Source of the DNA: Paramecium pentaurelia
Taxonomy: Eukaryota > Ciliophora > Oligohymenophorea > Peniculida > Parameciidae
Direction: 5' to 3'
Length of the DNA stretch: 64,000 nucleotides
Assembly (NCBI GenBank): GCA_905183005.1
Contig: CAJJDO010000040.1
Span: forward strand, 81,511 to 145,510
Made by a program: the position numbers and the translations under genes. The notes beneath the pieces were generated by a model that made no database searches, was not told where the DNA came from, and saw only the letters and a program-made list of their open reading frames with translations. This document shows positions 13,108 through 26,006 of this stretch, piece by piece (positions within the stretch are counted from its first letter, which is position 1; each line of letters starts with the position of its first letter).

Positions 13108-13243
13108 AAGTAAATAAATCTGGTAATAATATTAATTTAAGTATCATTTATTTCTGAAATATTTTGAATTGTAATTTATATAAATGAGTTGTTACATATT
13201 GTAATTGATTAATTAATATTTATATTTTCAAATATAAATTCAT

Positions 13244-13560
13244 ATGAATACCAATAAATCAACTAATACCTAAGAACTCTCAGATGAAGGTACTAAATTA
13301 ATTTATAATCATTTTAGAATTTATGAAACTTCATGCAAAATAATTCTATAAAACTCATGGATAATTGATTGGTAGTAAATAGTCTTACATTCCAATTCCA
13401 AAAGATAGTAATCATAATGGAAAATTCACTGATGTAATAATATTATTCATTTTAGCACTTATTAATGGCCACAATGTATAGAAATAATAGTTTGAATACA
13501 ACTTGTGATAAGGAACGTTGGATAAATGGTTCAAAAGATTGGATGGAACATTTATAATGA
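13244..13560 (+). CDS. Small hypothetical protein, 88 aa
   Basis: Two introns (28 and 22 nt) are needed to keep the frame and give 89 codons. The product is hydrophilic with the phrases EEFMKLHAKQFYKTHGQL and ERWINGSKDWMEHL; no membrane segment. It is transcribed divergently from the MGC-start protein, 136 nt away. Function not recognised. Two well-formed introns in so short a frame make it more likely to be real. Confidence 0.6.
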
Positions 13561-13698
13561 AATTATAATATCCTAAAATCAATCTAAATGAAACTAAAGA
13601 TAACTTTTAATGTTTTAAAATACTATTAAACTTTAACTCTTTTTTATATACTATAAAAAATGATCAATTTCTGATAAAACTTAATCAAAAATCTCCTT

Positions 13699-15707
13699 TC
13701 ATGATTGAAACATACATCCATCTAATATGAAATCTGAAGGCATAGAATTTCCTACTTTAGTATCACTTATGGTTATCACATTTCTACCAGGCTTCTATTG
13801 TATCTCTCCACCTCCTAATTTTATTAGATACTCTATTTCAGCTTTTGAAGGTGTTACATCAATTTTAACATGATATTTTCCATCAAATATCTTAACTAAA
13901 TTCTTGTTAGATTCAAAATAAGTATCCCTACTTTATAATATTTACTCTATGCTTAATCCAAATGAATTTATAAATTCATCACTATAAGGTATATAATCAT
14001 GATATTTTTAGATAGCCTTTCCTTATTTAATTGAATTAGTCAACCAATCCATTGTTACTACTTCAGCCCCTAACATCAAAGCACTTAGAAATTTAAATGT
14101 TCTTTTAGGAGGATTATTCAAAATTAGTAAATCAAATTTTTCTAATTGATTATTCACTATTTCTAAACCTAATTTTTTTAAATCATTTGCTTATGGTATT
14201 TCATTTGCTTAAAATCCACTAAAGGCTATTAAATGAATACTTTTAACTTTCTTTTATAATGTTTTTTTATTTCCTAATTTTTTATTAATTTTTAAGTCAT
14301 TTTATTAAAATATTTTTGTTGCAGGTAATTCAATAGAATTAGTATGTCTTAATTTTTATTTTGATTAATTAGATTTTTCAGAAGTTTCATCTGAAATTTC
14401 ATCTGTTATTTTTTTGAGCAATGCTACTTTCTTCAAATCATCTTTGCTTTATTTTTTTCCTTATTTCCAAAGAGAAGATGTTTATTTTTAATTTTAATTT
14501 TAAACTTTAATAGGTGTTTATTCTTATTAATCTTAAGATTTATTTTTATCCTCTTAAGAATCATCATATCTATTATTTAAAATATTTGATTTAGGTTAAG
14601 GAAACTTTTTAATTGTTTACTATTATTATATTTATTAATTTGGTAATTCAGGTAAACTACCAAATAGATCATTTAATTCAATTTTAGAATTATTATTATC
14701 TTATTTCGACTATGTTATTTATACATTGTCTGATTAAATGCTATTAAAACGTTTAATTTAAGATTATTCTAATTTATCAACACTTTTAATTTATTATGAA
14801 GAAAATGCTTTATTTAAATCATCATCAATCATTGTACCTTTAAAATCAGCTTTTTTGCTTAGAAATTATTAGTTATTTTATTAATTTTGATCAATATTTT
14901 ACATTTGGGAATCAATCATTGTTTAATCAATAAATGAAGGCTATTAATTATGTTAATCAATCTATTATGAAATTTATGAAGTTTATCTTTTAGATTTAAA
15001 AAGATCACTAAATAATGTTCTAGTTTTCTATAATTAAGGTTCTACTTCAATAATTTCTGTTTAAGTTTATGCATCATTAGTAGAAAAGTGATTAGATTTT
15101 ACCATAGAATTTATTCCTGAATATTATGAAATTAATTCATTTAAACTTGATAATGTTGATTGATCTATCTCATCTAGAATTAATGTAGATGTTACGATTG
15201 GATCTTATGAACTTAGTACTTAAGTTGTTGACATTTATTAAGTGATTGAAACTTTAGGTATAAATTATTATGGAATATCCAAGATATCATCTAATGCCAT
15301 TGTACCACTAAAATCCTCTAAGATTTATGTAGTTTGTAATGTGCATTAATTATTTTACTATATTGTTTCAATAGAGTTAAGTAATTTGAACTTAAAGTTT
15401 TAAAAATAATAATTTCTAAGTGGGACCATCTCTATTATGAAATTTTTGGGTATTTCTACTTTTTAATCTGATTTTAAGGTTGCTTCTTTATACACTTAAT
15501 CTGAATTACTGAAATGAGTGAAATACACATCATTATTAAGTAAAGCCTAAATTTCTAGAATGTAGATCTTACGACAGAGAAAAGAACACCTTGAACATTT
15601 CTAATTAGGTATTTACATTGTTTTGGATCACTACCAAACCTATTTTCTCCTTATAGCAATCTATATTTATAGATTTCTCTATCATTCTGATCAAGAACTT
15701 ATATCAT
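13699..15707 (-). CDS. BRCT-domain protein with FHA-like N-terminus, 657 aa
   Basis: One 35-nt intron near the start gives 658 codons. The C-terminal 190 residues contain a BRCT pair: the first has VKSIHLIAFSGF... LGLEIVNN... FDLLILNNPPKRTFKFLSAL... EVVTMDWLTNSIKQ, and the second is shorter (KYHVKIDVTPSKAEIEYL... LGGGEIQQKPGRNVITI). The N-terminal 100 residues have an FHA-like start (QGENRFGSDP) and several beta strands, but FHA is tentative because the intron falls there. The middle 350 residues are Gln/Ser/Asn-rich, with many SQ/TQ pairs. FHA plus SQ/TQ plus BRCT is the layout of DNA-damage mediators such as MDC1 and NBS1, so a checkpoint or repair role is inferred. Confidence 0.82.
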
Positions 15708-15768
15708 AAATAAATTAAGTAAACTTAAAATTAATTGTAAAATCAATATATCACTCAACAAAATTAAT

Positions 15769-18430
15769 TCATTTTTTTCTTCTATCAGATCCAAATAATT
15801 TCTATAGATTTGTTTATTTATTAAACTAATAATTTGTAGTTGTTTTAGGATATAACATCTAAGAGATTTATTCAGTCTTAATTCGATTATTTTAGAATTT
15901 TGAACTTTAATTTTCAGGCAAAGTAGGTGTTCTCTCAGAACTTAATTACATTTTATTAGAATCAATCATCAATTTAAAAGTCTAATTCTATTATTTATAA
16001 AAGTATACTTATAAATCAGGATGAGAATGTTATTATTGCATTGTTTTAGAATAAACATGACTTATTTTTGAAGATTAAATTAGAGAAGATGATTTATTAT
16101 TATTTTGATCATTTCTTTTTATTAAATCTTGAATATCTGATTTACCTTAATATTTTTATACTCTTCTGTAATCATTTGTGAAAATCTATTTAATATTAAT
16201 AATATTCAATACTCCAACTCTTTCTGGTGAACTTTATTCTTCAGCTACACCTTCAAAGTGAAGTTCAGTAATATCAATTATATTAGATCTTTTAGATTTG
16301 TGTTCTGGTTTTTCTGGTAAATCTTCTCTTGAATAATAAAAATTTTGAAGAATATAATTACTATAATTCTCATTATACTAAATTAATTTATTAATGTTAC
16401 ATATTCTTTTTATAAATTTATATTGTATTATTTTCTAAATTCTGCATCTCCTTTATTAAATTCTTCTTCATCAAAATTATATTACAAAGGCTCTGGTTTA
16501 TATGGAGGTTTGATCTTTTTGTTAACTATGGCCTCAAAATCAGCATCAGCAAACCAAGGATGAGTTAAAATTTCAATGACTCCTTAAGTCTACCCTATTC
16601 TTTATGATGGATCCTTCTCTAGCAATTGATAAATTAAGTCTTTTAACTAATCTGAAATTTAAACATATGGAGGAAACAAAACTTATTCTGTCAAAATTGA
16701 ATTGTAAATTTCTTAAGTATTATGTGAATAAAATGGAGGTAATCCTGTAACTAATTCATATAGCAATGCTCCTAAACAATAACAATCAACTAAATAGTTG
16801 TGGCCACTCTTTAGTAACATCTCTGGAGCCATATATTCAGGGGATCCACAAAATGAATAAGCAAAATCTTCTGGAGACATATTAGGTTTGCTTAGTCCAA
16901 AATCACTGAGTAAGAGATGTCCTTACAAATCCAATAATATATTCTCAGGTTTTATATCTCTATAAACTATATTTTAGGAATGAAGATATGCCATTCCGAT
17001 ACAAATTTCAACAAAGTAATATTTAGCATCTTATTCACTTAATCTTTTAAGTTTTCTTAAATGAAAAAATAATTCCCCTCCTGAACAATAATCAAGTACA
17101 AAGGCAATATAATATTTTGTTTCAAATGCAAAATGTAATGGAGTGATAAATTAATTATCCATATTAACCATTATATCTCTTTCATTTTAAACAATTACTT
17201 CCTTTTGATTTTCCATAATGAAACTCTTATCAATCAATTTAAGTGCATAAAATTTTCCATTGTCTCTCTTTCTCACTAAATATACTCGTGAAAATCCACC
17301 TACACCTATACATTTCACAAGTGTAAAATCTTTCAAAGTAACTCTTTTTCCTGAAGGAGGCTAAGCAATTAATGGCTATAATTGTAGAGTTATTCCTTAA
17401 AACACATGTAATGATAAATTTGGTAGACTTAGATAATAATCATATGGGACATTCTTTTAAACACAATAAAATTGGCATATTTTATTGATTTCTAATTCGA
17501 GTATTATAGAAAATACCTTATTAAATTTGATTTTCTTCAGTTGATCCTGTGCCTCCACCTTATTTAGTAAATGATTATTCTATGCAACCTATTTGTTGGA
17601 TCAAATAATTATATAGGTTATCAGTTGTTTTATTTTGATAATCAAATAAATAATTGTATCTAAATATTAAATATAAATTACTTTTAATTCTTATAAAATA
17701 ATATAATTTTTAATTGTTTCTTGGGGTCATAATGATTTGATTCTTCAGCTCTATTAATTTTTTTGATTGAATCATTCTTTTATTGAGTAGATTGATTGAT
17801 TGAACGTAGTTCAGTTGAGTCAACTCGCTTAACAAATTTTTTTGAATCTCCCTTATTTTTAGACAGGATATATTCAATTGATTATTTTAATGTTTGAGAT
17901 TCTTATAACAATGAGTTTTTGTTAGCCCTAATATTGAAATACTGCTGATATTCCATATGATGATTATTTTTATATTGTTTTGCACTTTTTATTTGAATGT
18001 CTTAAAAGTATTGATCTACTGTAGATTTTGGATTCTTATAAATGTTTTAAGGTGTTTGATTTACTTTGTTTTATTTGGTAATTAACTTCTACTACTTTGA
18101 TTCCATCTATATAGTAGCTAAAGAGAGATTCTTTCCCTTGAGAATTTATCGCTTAATATTATTTCCTTCATCTGTATGTATCCTTTAATCTAAAGACAAA
18201 GGAATTTAATGAAATTGCCCATTGAGGGTTTTGAATCGTTCACTTTTCTGACTATTCAAATTGTCAATGGATCGATTTTATTGAAGTTAAGTTTTAATAC
18301 TATTAGTTACTTAGGTTAGAGTATTTCGTTCTTTTTTGAAGTATTCCAACAAGTCCTGTTTAGTGTTTTTACCACTTGTTCTTTCAGTGTTGGCTATTTT
18401 GATGTTACTTTTTTTGGGTTTTAATTCCAT
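15769..18430 (-). CDS. AGC-type protein kinase with long N-terminal extension, 863 aa
   Basis: Three introns (22, 25 and 23 nt) give 864 codons. The kinase domain (about residues 355-610) has the glycine loop GVGGFSRVYL, the lysine in YALKLIDKS, YRDIKPENILLD, SDFGLSKP, CGSPEYMAPEML and DPSQRIG, followed by an AGC-style extension (KPPYKPE). The activation segment is typical of the S6K/AKT/SGK branch. The first 240 residues are basic and Gln/Asn-rich. Residues about 250-340 contain a more ordered segment of unknown fold. The 22-nt intron at 17660-17681 joins the N-terminal ORF to the kinase. Without it there would be two genes overlapping at 17642-17730, so the fusion deserves an RNA check. Confidence 0.85.
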
Positions 18431-18531
18431 ATAATAAGGAGTGTCTTATATACTCCCTCTGTCACTTTATTATAGTGGGGGTGATGTATAATTCTTCATT
18501 AACGATATTTATATATTTAATTATAACAACT

Positions 18532-19755
18532 ATGATGGATGAACAAGGTGTCTCAGTTAGAGATCTATTAGTCAATGATATCAAGTCAATCAAGAAGACA
18601 CTTAAAAGTTGGACTAAAGTGTTTACTTAAATAATGGAATTACAATTATAGAATTCTAAACAACAAAATCAGAATGTATCATACTACTTAATAATACTTA
18701 GACTATTCTCATATAGCAGATATTGTCATACTTCTCTAAACCAAACAAGAAACCACAATAAATGCCAATCTCTCCTATTCGAAAGATGGTACATAAAACT
18801 GAGCCAGATGATTTCTTTCTCAGAAAATTCGAAGATACAGATATATACAACAATGAAAACCTTTAAAATGAACTAAATAATCCTAAAAAGGTTAACATAT
18901 TCATATTTTAGATATCCATAGTTAATTATTAAGGAACCCCATTTGATAGTGCTTATTAAAGTATAAACAGAGAAATGCAATAATATTATGAACCTGAAAA
19001 TTAAGTGACAGAGCCATCTGCAGAAGTCTTTTAGAACTTTAAAAAAATGGGGCAGTAAGGTGTTAAAGCTTCTCTTAATATGGAAGGATTTTCATTGCCT
19101 TAAAGTACAAAAAATAACACTGAACGAAAACAATTTATACAACCTTGTACTCATTCATCTAAACAATTACAATTATAAGAATCTAAAGAAAATATGAAAA
19201 ACTCTAAATAAATTGAAAACAAAAAAATTAAAATTAAAGATTAAAGATTATCAACTGTTGTTGAGGAACCTTCAGCATTTTTGAATAGTTAATAAACTAC
19301 TAAATGTATAATATTAATCTATTATTTTAGAGGTTCTTCTTAATATCGGAGGATCCCAAAATATTGTCCAATCTTGTTAAAATAAAAATTCTTTTGCAGG
19401 ATTTGAGTTTCAAATACCGTTGTAGTAATCTATTTCTAAAACACCAAACAATAATACCAAACCATAAAATTATTTTGCAGATAATACAAGATCAGGCTCT
19501 AAGTCATTGTATTAGAATAACATTCCTTAGAATATATAATATATTAACAATTCCAATAATAAATAAAATCAAATTAAATATGAGTACCTTAGTTCAGTAT
19601 TTAAATTTTATAATATTTAGAGAGCTAAAAGTTTTAGTGATCAAAATAGCAAAAGAAATTAAAGTAAAAAATACTTAGATTTAGAATTGATTGATAAGTA
19701 ATATGAAAATAGTTAGGAGATCCTGAAAAAAACAAATACTATGCGCAAAACATGA
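18532..19755 (+). CDS. Gln/Asn/Ser-rich protein, 383 aa
   Basis: Three introns (26, 21 and 25 nt) give 384 codons. The first 60 residues are helix-prone (VRDLLVNDIKSIKKTLKSW); the rest is low-complexity with many Gln, Asn, Lys and Ser and short basic motifs. No known domain. The 3' exon from 19378 on lies inside the first copy of a 1080-nt direct repeat, so its last exon recurs at 20459-20836 (offset 1081). Function unknown. Confidence 0.7.
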
Positions 19756-20457
19756 AAATTTATTTAAACTTTTTATCAAATACTAAATTTATTCTTCTGT
19801 TTAATTTTCATTAACTTTATATTTTAGATAAATTTAATATTACTGTTCTAATATTATTATGATAAAAAGATAAAAATTATTTTTAATTATAGCTGAATCA
19901 TTAATAATCATTAATTTTAACTATTAGAGTATCAAATAAATAAGAATACTTATGTAAAATCAAAAGACTAAATAATTTATTTATTGTAATTATGATATAC
20001 ATTTCTTATTTTCCTGCATTATATTTTACTATTGTTTATTTTTTGATTAAAAAATGAGATATTATTAATCTGATAATTGTCCTAGAATAAGTGTAAAAAT
20101 ATCGATCCCTTTATATAATCTTTTTATTTCTAATAAAATTAAAAGTATTCAAACTCATATGATTGATTAAAAGTACATATTAATATTCTATATGTTCATA
20201 ATTAATTATTTAAATCATTCATACTAGTATTCACTTATGTAAGTATTGAGTACATTGATTTTAACGAATAAAATATATTAATAATGACTAACATTATTGA
20301 GGAATCAATGATTATTAATCATCTTACATCTCCATAAAAATAAAATAATCCAAATTAATCACCTTTACATTTGACTCCAATACTCCCCAATTCTTATAAT
20401 CATTAAAGTAGACAAAGCAGCAAAGCTAATTTACTTGATCTTCAAAATAATAAAACA
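19378..20457. repeat. Direct repeat A, copy 1 (1080 nt)
   Basis: Base-for-base identical, as far as I could read, to 20459-21538, with exactly one N (20458) between the copies. Contains the last exon of the gene at 18532 plus the first 174 nt of the gene whose full copy starts at 21365. Most likely an unmerged contig overlap. Confidence 0.95.
20284..20457 (+). pseudogene. 5' fragment duplicated from the 21365 gene
   Basis: Starts with the same ATG and runs 58 codons identical to the beginning of the gene at 21365, then stops at the N. Not an independent gene if the repeat is an assembly artefact. Confidence 0.85.
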
Positions 20458-20458
20458 N
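20458..20458. other. Single-N scaffold junction
   Basis: The only ambiguous base in this region; it sits exactly at the boundary between the two repeat copies, the signature of two contigs abutted rather than overlapped. Confidence 0.95.
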
Positions 20459-20836
20459 TAAAATAAAAATTCTTTTGCAGGATTTGAGTTTCAAATACCG
20501 TTGTAGTAATCTATTTCTAAAACACCAAACAATAATACCAAACCATAAAATTATTTTGCAGATAATACAAGATCAGGCTCTAAGTCATTGTATTAGAATA
20601 ACATTCCTTAGAATATATAATATATTAACAATTCCAATAATAAATAAAATCAAATTAAATATGAGTACCTTAGTTCAGTATTTAAATTTTATAATATTTA
20701 GAGAGCTAAAAGTTTTAGTGATCAAAATAGCAAAAGAAATTAAAGTAAAAAATACTTAGATTTAGAATTGATTGATAAGTAATATGAAAATAGTTAGGAG
20801 ATCCTGAAAAAAACAAATACTATGCGCAAAACATGA
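20459..20836 (+). pseudogene. Headless copy of the last exon of the 18532 gene
   Basis: Identical to 19378-19755, ending at the corresponding TGA (20834-20836), but with no start, promoter or upstream exons. Best read as an assembly duplicate. Confidence 0.85.
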
Positions 20837-21538
20837 AAATTTATTTAAACTTTTTATCAAATACTAAATTTATTCTTCTGTTTAATTTTCATTAACTTTA
20901 TATTTTAGATAAATTTAATATTACTGTTCTAATATTATTATGATAAAAAGATAAAAATTATTTTTAATTATAGCTGAATCATTAATAATCATTAATTTTA
21001 ACTATTAGAGTATCAAATAAATAAGAATACTTATGTAAAATCAAAAGACTAAATAATTTATTTATTGTAATTATGATATACATTTCTTATTTTCCTGCAT
21101 TATATTTTACTATTGTTTATTTTTTGATTAAAAAATGAGATATTATTAATCTGATAATTGTCCTAGAATAAGTGTAAAAATATCGATCCCTTTATATAAT
21201 CTTTTTATTTCTAATAAAATTAAAAGTATTCAAACTCATATGATTGATTAAAAGTACATATTAATATTCTATATGTTCATAATTAATTATTTAAATCATT
21301 CATACTAGTATTCACTTATGTAAGTATTGAGTACATTGATTTTAACGAATAAAATATATTAATAATGACTAACATTATTGAGGAATCAATGATTATTAAT
21401 CATCTTACATCTCCATAAAAATAAAATAATCCAAATTAATCACCTTTACATTTGACTCCAATACTCCCCAATTCTTATAATCATTAAAGTAGACAAAGCA
21501 GCAAAGCTAATTTACTTGATCTTCAAAATAATAAAACA
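20459..21538. repeat. Direct repeat A, copy 2 (1080 nt)
   Basis: Second copy of 19378-20457. Its right edge runs on smoothly into the body of the gene at 21365, while its left edge begins abruptly in the middle of an exon. Confidence 0.95.
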
Positions 21539-23020
21539 GTTGATCAATAAGATTCAGAGAATGTAGATAATCCTATGAGTAGTTTAATCGATTTAACACA
21601 AGATGATGCCAAAGAGAATGAGCCAGAACTTGATGTAAAATAAGTTTTAACTGAAATAAATGATCCATAAACTATTTCTTTTTAGGAGTTAGATGAAATT
21701 TAGACAGGAAATCAAGTATAATTATAACCAAAATTAATTGTCATGAATACTGCTAACACAATTCATCATTAAATAGAAAAACACAAGTAAGTTATTTTAT
21801 AAATTGGCAATAAAAACTAAAATCAACATCAATAATAAACTATATAGATAATTGAATAATAATAAATTCAATAAGATGTTAATAAACCAAAACCAATTGA
21901 TAAGAAAATGATTGAAAATTTGAAAGAGATTTTTTTATTTTATTCAAAATAAGCAATAACTACAAATAAATATAATACCTTTGATAAATTATAATAATTA
22001 TCAAGTATTATGATTTTGTAAAAGTTCATGTTTTTTTGCAAAGATTTTGAACTCATAGATTTAGAAATTACCAATGATTTGATTCTTTAACTTGGTGGTA
22101 AATTAGATATAATAATAAATAAGAATAAAAATTAGTTTAAATTCAATCATAAGTAAAACTTTATATTAACTAAATTTAATTTAGTTGAAATATATAAAAA
22201 AAATGCAAATTCTCAAATGGAATTAACATTAGATAATTTTTAAATGATTATCATTAAACTTTCTTAATTAATCTTTCCAGAATAGAATGATTTATTTTAT
22301 GAATATTTGGGTTTAAACAATCCAAAATAATACAGAAAGAAAATGTTAATTATAGGTAAACCATTTAATTCTAAAGAACAAACAGAAATTTTAACATAGG
22401 AAAAACTTTATGAAAGAAAGATATATTTACCTCCAAAACCAAAAATCAGATTTGAAAGTGTTAAAAAAGAGAGACAAACTATTGAAATTTAATTTCCAAA
22501 AGTTAATTTGACTGCAAGATGTAAAATGAAATAAAAATAAAATGAAACTTTTGATAAGAATGAAAATTGTATTAATTGGGATGATTTAGATTATTTATAA
22601 TAACATTTTGATCCAAAATAATTTATTTTAGAATAAGACTTAAGTGATAAAGAAGATGATTATTATTTAAAAGAATATGCAAAACATGGATAAATGTAAA
22701 AAAAGAAAATATAAGATTAAATGATCAATTTAAAAGAATTATAAATTAAAATTCCTCAAATTTCTATTGAAAGCAATATCTTAAGTTCTAATAATAATAA
22801 AATAAATAATAATATGTTTACTACTGGAAATACAAGGACTTCAAATAACAAATCATTTGATCTGTATGATAACTAATAAAAAAAGAAATCAGTAGGCTAA
22901 TCTCCTTAAAATATAGAACTAACCTGTTTAGAGAAATAAAATTAAATTTACAGAGCATTTTTGAATTAATAATCTTATAGAGAAAGAATGGTTAATAAAA
23001 AAAAATTAATTTTGATTTGA
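21365..23020 (+). CDS. Hypothetical protein with Gln-rich head and helical centre, 551 aa
   Basis: Single exon of 552 codons under the ciliate code. Residues 1-175 are Gln/Asn/Ser-rich. About 180-330 is ordered and helical, with phrases such as MILQKFMFFCKDFELIDLEI and LDNFQMIIIKLSQLIFPEQ, looking like a pair of degenerate EF-hand-like or HEAT-like helices. A basic region with PPKPKIRFE follows, then an Asn-rich tail. I could not assign a family. The first 174 nt are inside repeat A copy 2. Confidence 0.75.
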
Positions 23021-23090
23021 CAACATAATTAATAAATATAACATTTTGTTTAACTAATATATTTAAAAAAATGTACCATATGTGTAAATT

Positions 23091-23565
23091 ATGAGTAAAT
23101 CTAGTAATGTTGATCGTTTTATTTCATTAATTCAATTAGATATTATTAATTTTAATAATCAATTAAGAATAAAATATTTCCTTAAATAGGTAAGAGATTA
23201 AACTCCAAAAATAGTAAAATTTTCATATATAATGCTAACAAATAATTCCTTCCTTCTCTCTGAATAGAAGTTTTTTTAATTACAGTCTTTCTGAATTCAT
23301 ATAAAGAATTCATACAAATTTCGTTATCATTAATATATAATATGATATTAGAATCCATCCAATTAATCAATTAATAGTAAAATAATATAAGTAAAATTTG
23401 AAAATAAATATAAATGTTCTTTTAGTTAAAAAGTAATTTATTATTTTAAGATAAGTGTTGTAATTCTTCTTTATTTAATTAATGAAACAAGAATATTCCT
23501 ATTTCCAACATTATTATTTAAAAATAGTATAAAGTTTTAAAAGAATGGATATGTATTCAAAGTGA
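23091..23565 (+). CDS. Possible protein of unknown function, 149 aa
   Basis: From ATG 23091, a 25-nt intron near 23199 removes an in-frame TGA region and gives 150 codons to TGA 23563-23565. The product is rich in Ile, Phe and Gln with one Ser/Phe/Asn stretch (SFSLNRSFFNYSLSEFIQ). An opposite-strand frame is also open over part of this region, so strand and existence are uncertain. Confidence 0.35.
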
Positions 23566-23614
23566 GTATGATTAAAATACAATAATTATATTTATTTAAT
23601 TGATATTTGTTATT

Positions 23615-24411
23615 ATGGATAAAATAGCCTTGCAAGGGGAAATTAATTCACTGAAATTGGAAAATATGAATTTGAAATTTCAATTAAAAACTCTTTTGGA
23701 AGAAAGGTAAGGTGCTTTAGGAAATAATGAATAGTAAATTAATTATGATGAAAGAATATTATAACTTTAAACAACAATTAATGAATTAAAGAATAAATGC
23801 GATGATCTTATTTATAAGAATGAAGTGCTTAATGATGATTTGGAATATGAAAGGTATCAAAGTAATAATATTTATAAAGGAATAAATCTTAAAATCTTAC
23901 ATTATTTAATAAGAGGGACTTTAGTTCTCCTAATTTTTAAGAGTAGATTAACAATTTAAAGAAGAAATTAGAAGTAGATTTTAAGAATAACAATCAATAC
24001 TCAGATGAATTAGTCAAAATAATTGGTAATTAATATGAAACAATTGTTTAATTGGATTTAGATAAATAAAAACTATTGACTAAATTAAAACTCTAAACAA
24101 ATTCAGGTTTAATAATACAAGATGAGGATGATTAATTGAATGTTAATGATTTAAAATAGAATCTAGAATAATCAAAAAGATAAATAATAAATTTAGAGTA
24201 GTAACTTCATGAAAAATAATAATCATTTGATGAATTGAATTAGAAATATGAAATACTATTTAATTAATTTTAATAATAACAATAAGTACTTTAGAAAAAT
24301 TAAGCAAAACCATCAATATTAGATACACTACAAAAATCTATTATTTAAACTTAACCTAGCTATGATATTCATCAAAGTCATTTTAGTAAATCAATAATCT
24401 AATCAAAATGA
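23615..24411 (+). CDS. Coiled-coil protein, 256 aa
   Basis: One 26-nt intron (ending AAG) gives 257 codons. The whole chain is Glu/Lys/Gln/Leu-rich with heptad-like spacing (INSLKLENMNLKFQLKTLL at the start, QNLEQSKRQIINLEQQL later), typical of a filamentous or scaffold coiled coil. The last 30 residues are Ser/Tyr/His-containing and not helical. No family assigned. Confidence 0.72.
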
Positions 24412-24457
24412 GTATAATTGTTATTAAATAATTTATAAGAATTTATAAAATTATATA

Positions 24458-25686
24458 ATGTATTCTAAATCAGATTAGAAGATTACACATACAAATGTTC
24501 ATTAAAGAGGAATGTTATCTTATGAAAAAAGACAAATGAGTTTCAGGGATGAATTTGATAATATTTTTGAATATCTCAAAAAGAAAATATTATTATTAAC
24601 ATAGTATTAATCATAATAGACAATTGATGGATTAATGGATTATGTATTTGATATCACAAGTCCATTGCTTAAACACATTGAATTTCCAATGTAAATTCCT
24701 TATCAAACAACATTTTGTGGGAAAAGAATTTTATAAACAATTGAATTTTGGACTCTCTATTAAATCATATTTTATCTTTTAAACTAATAAAAGAATTAAT
24801 ATTTTAATCGTTTAGAAGAATTATTTTAAATTAGATTACATAAATGTTTAACAAAAGAATAAATTATAAAAACACATTAAAAAATATAGTAAATTGAATA
24901 AGTACAATAATTTAGTTTAAATTTTTAAAAACTAAATGAAATAAATAATGAAACTTTACAAACACTTAATAATAACAATGAATAATAATAGAATTTGAAG
25001 AATTTTTAATTTCCTTGTAAAAAAATTAAAATTATCATCAAAAAAAATAATAATCAAAGTATTATACTAATTTTATGAAGCTATCAAGAGGGAAGAGTTT
25101 TCAAATCAAACTTAAGTTGACAATATTTTTGAAAACATTATTATTGATAGAACATACAATGATACTACATTTAATGAGAATTAGACAATTCAAAATTAGA
25201 ATTAGAATTAATTATAAGTATTAATAATTTTAATTATATAGTTTATAAAAGATGATTAATTAAAAGCTAATTTTAAGAAAGAATTGTAAGAATTAGTAAT
25301 AGAGAGCATTAATGATACTATAAATAATAATAATGAATGCATAGAAACTGAAATATCAAGAACTTAAAATCCAAGAAATGAGATAAACTAAGTAAATAAT
25401 GAAATTTAAAAAGTTCAACTCACTAGAAACTTTATATTTATCTTCTAATGTTGAATTTGTAGTTTTGATCCATAATGTCAACAGAAACAATTCAAATTCT
25501 CTAATTTAAGTGTTGGAAGGTGAATATGAAGGATAGTTTGCATTGTATTAATTTAAAGAAGCATAAGATGAAAATGTTTAAAAGGAAGATTTTAATTATT
25601 ATCAAAATTATCTTGAATATAGAAAAGTACGTCAGAATTAACCTATTGTTGTGATACATAAAATGCAAGTTAAAAATGATTCATGA
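24458..25686 (+). CDS. Hypothetical protein, 386 aa
   Basis: Three introns (22, 24 and 22 nt) give 387 codons. The N-terminal 120 residues are ordered, with hydrophobic helices (FWTLYQIIFYLLN) that are too polar to be clear membrane segments. The middle is Asn/Gln-rich. The last 100 residues look like a small folded domain (FVVLIHNVNRNNSNSLIQV, GQFALYQFKEAQ). The final 22-nt intron avoids an early TGA and fuses what otherwise looks like a separate 95-aa ORF. Function unknown. Confidence 0.65.
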
Positions 25687-26006
25687 ATAAGATTATTTAT
25701 GTAAATAATTTATTACCATTCATAATCAAATAGAAATTCTATTGAAATAATATAAAAATCAAAGAATTTAATCTAATTAATTATATAATATATATTCGAA
25801 TTATTTGAATAACTTCTAATATTTTCATAAATCTAAATTAAATATAGATTGGTCTTAAATTCTAAGTGTAATTGATTAATTTCTAATAAATTTTGATAAT
25901 ATGTTTTAACAATATTTGATGGTTACTTATAATTAAAAGTATTAAAATTTTAAATATCAATAATAAATGATAATCTATAATAATTATTGAACAAATCATA
26001 ACAGTA
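25687..26006. other. Intergenic, convergent 3' ends
   Basis: About 320 nt between two convergent genes; AT-rich, no coding signal. Confidence 0.6.

Noticed and set aside
19364..19678. 104-aa ORF in the standard code, with a 94-aa copy at 20475-20759
   Set aside because: Out of frame with the spliced ciliate-code gene at 18532-19755; the second copy is inside the duplicated contig overlap.
25403..25686. Separate 95-aa gene starting at an ATG near 25403
   Set aside because: A 22-nt intron with proper ends joins this frame to the gene at 24458 without loss of frame, so one gene is simpler.
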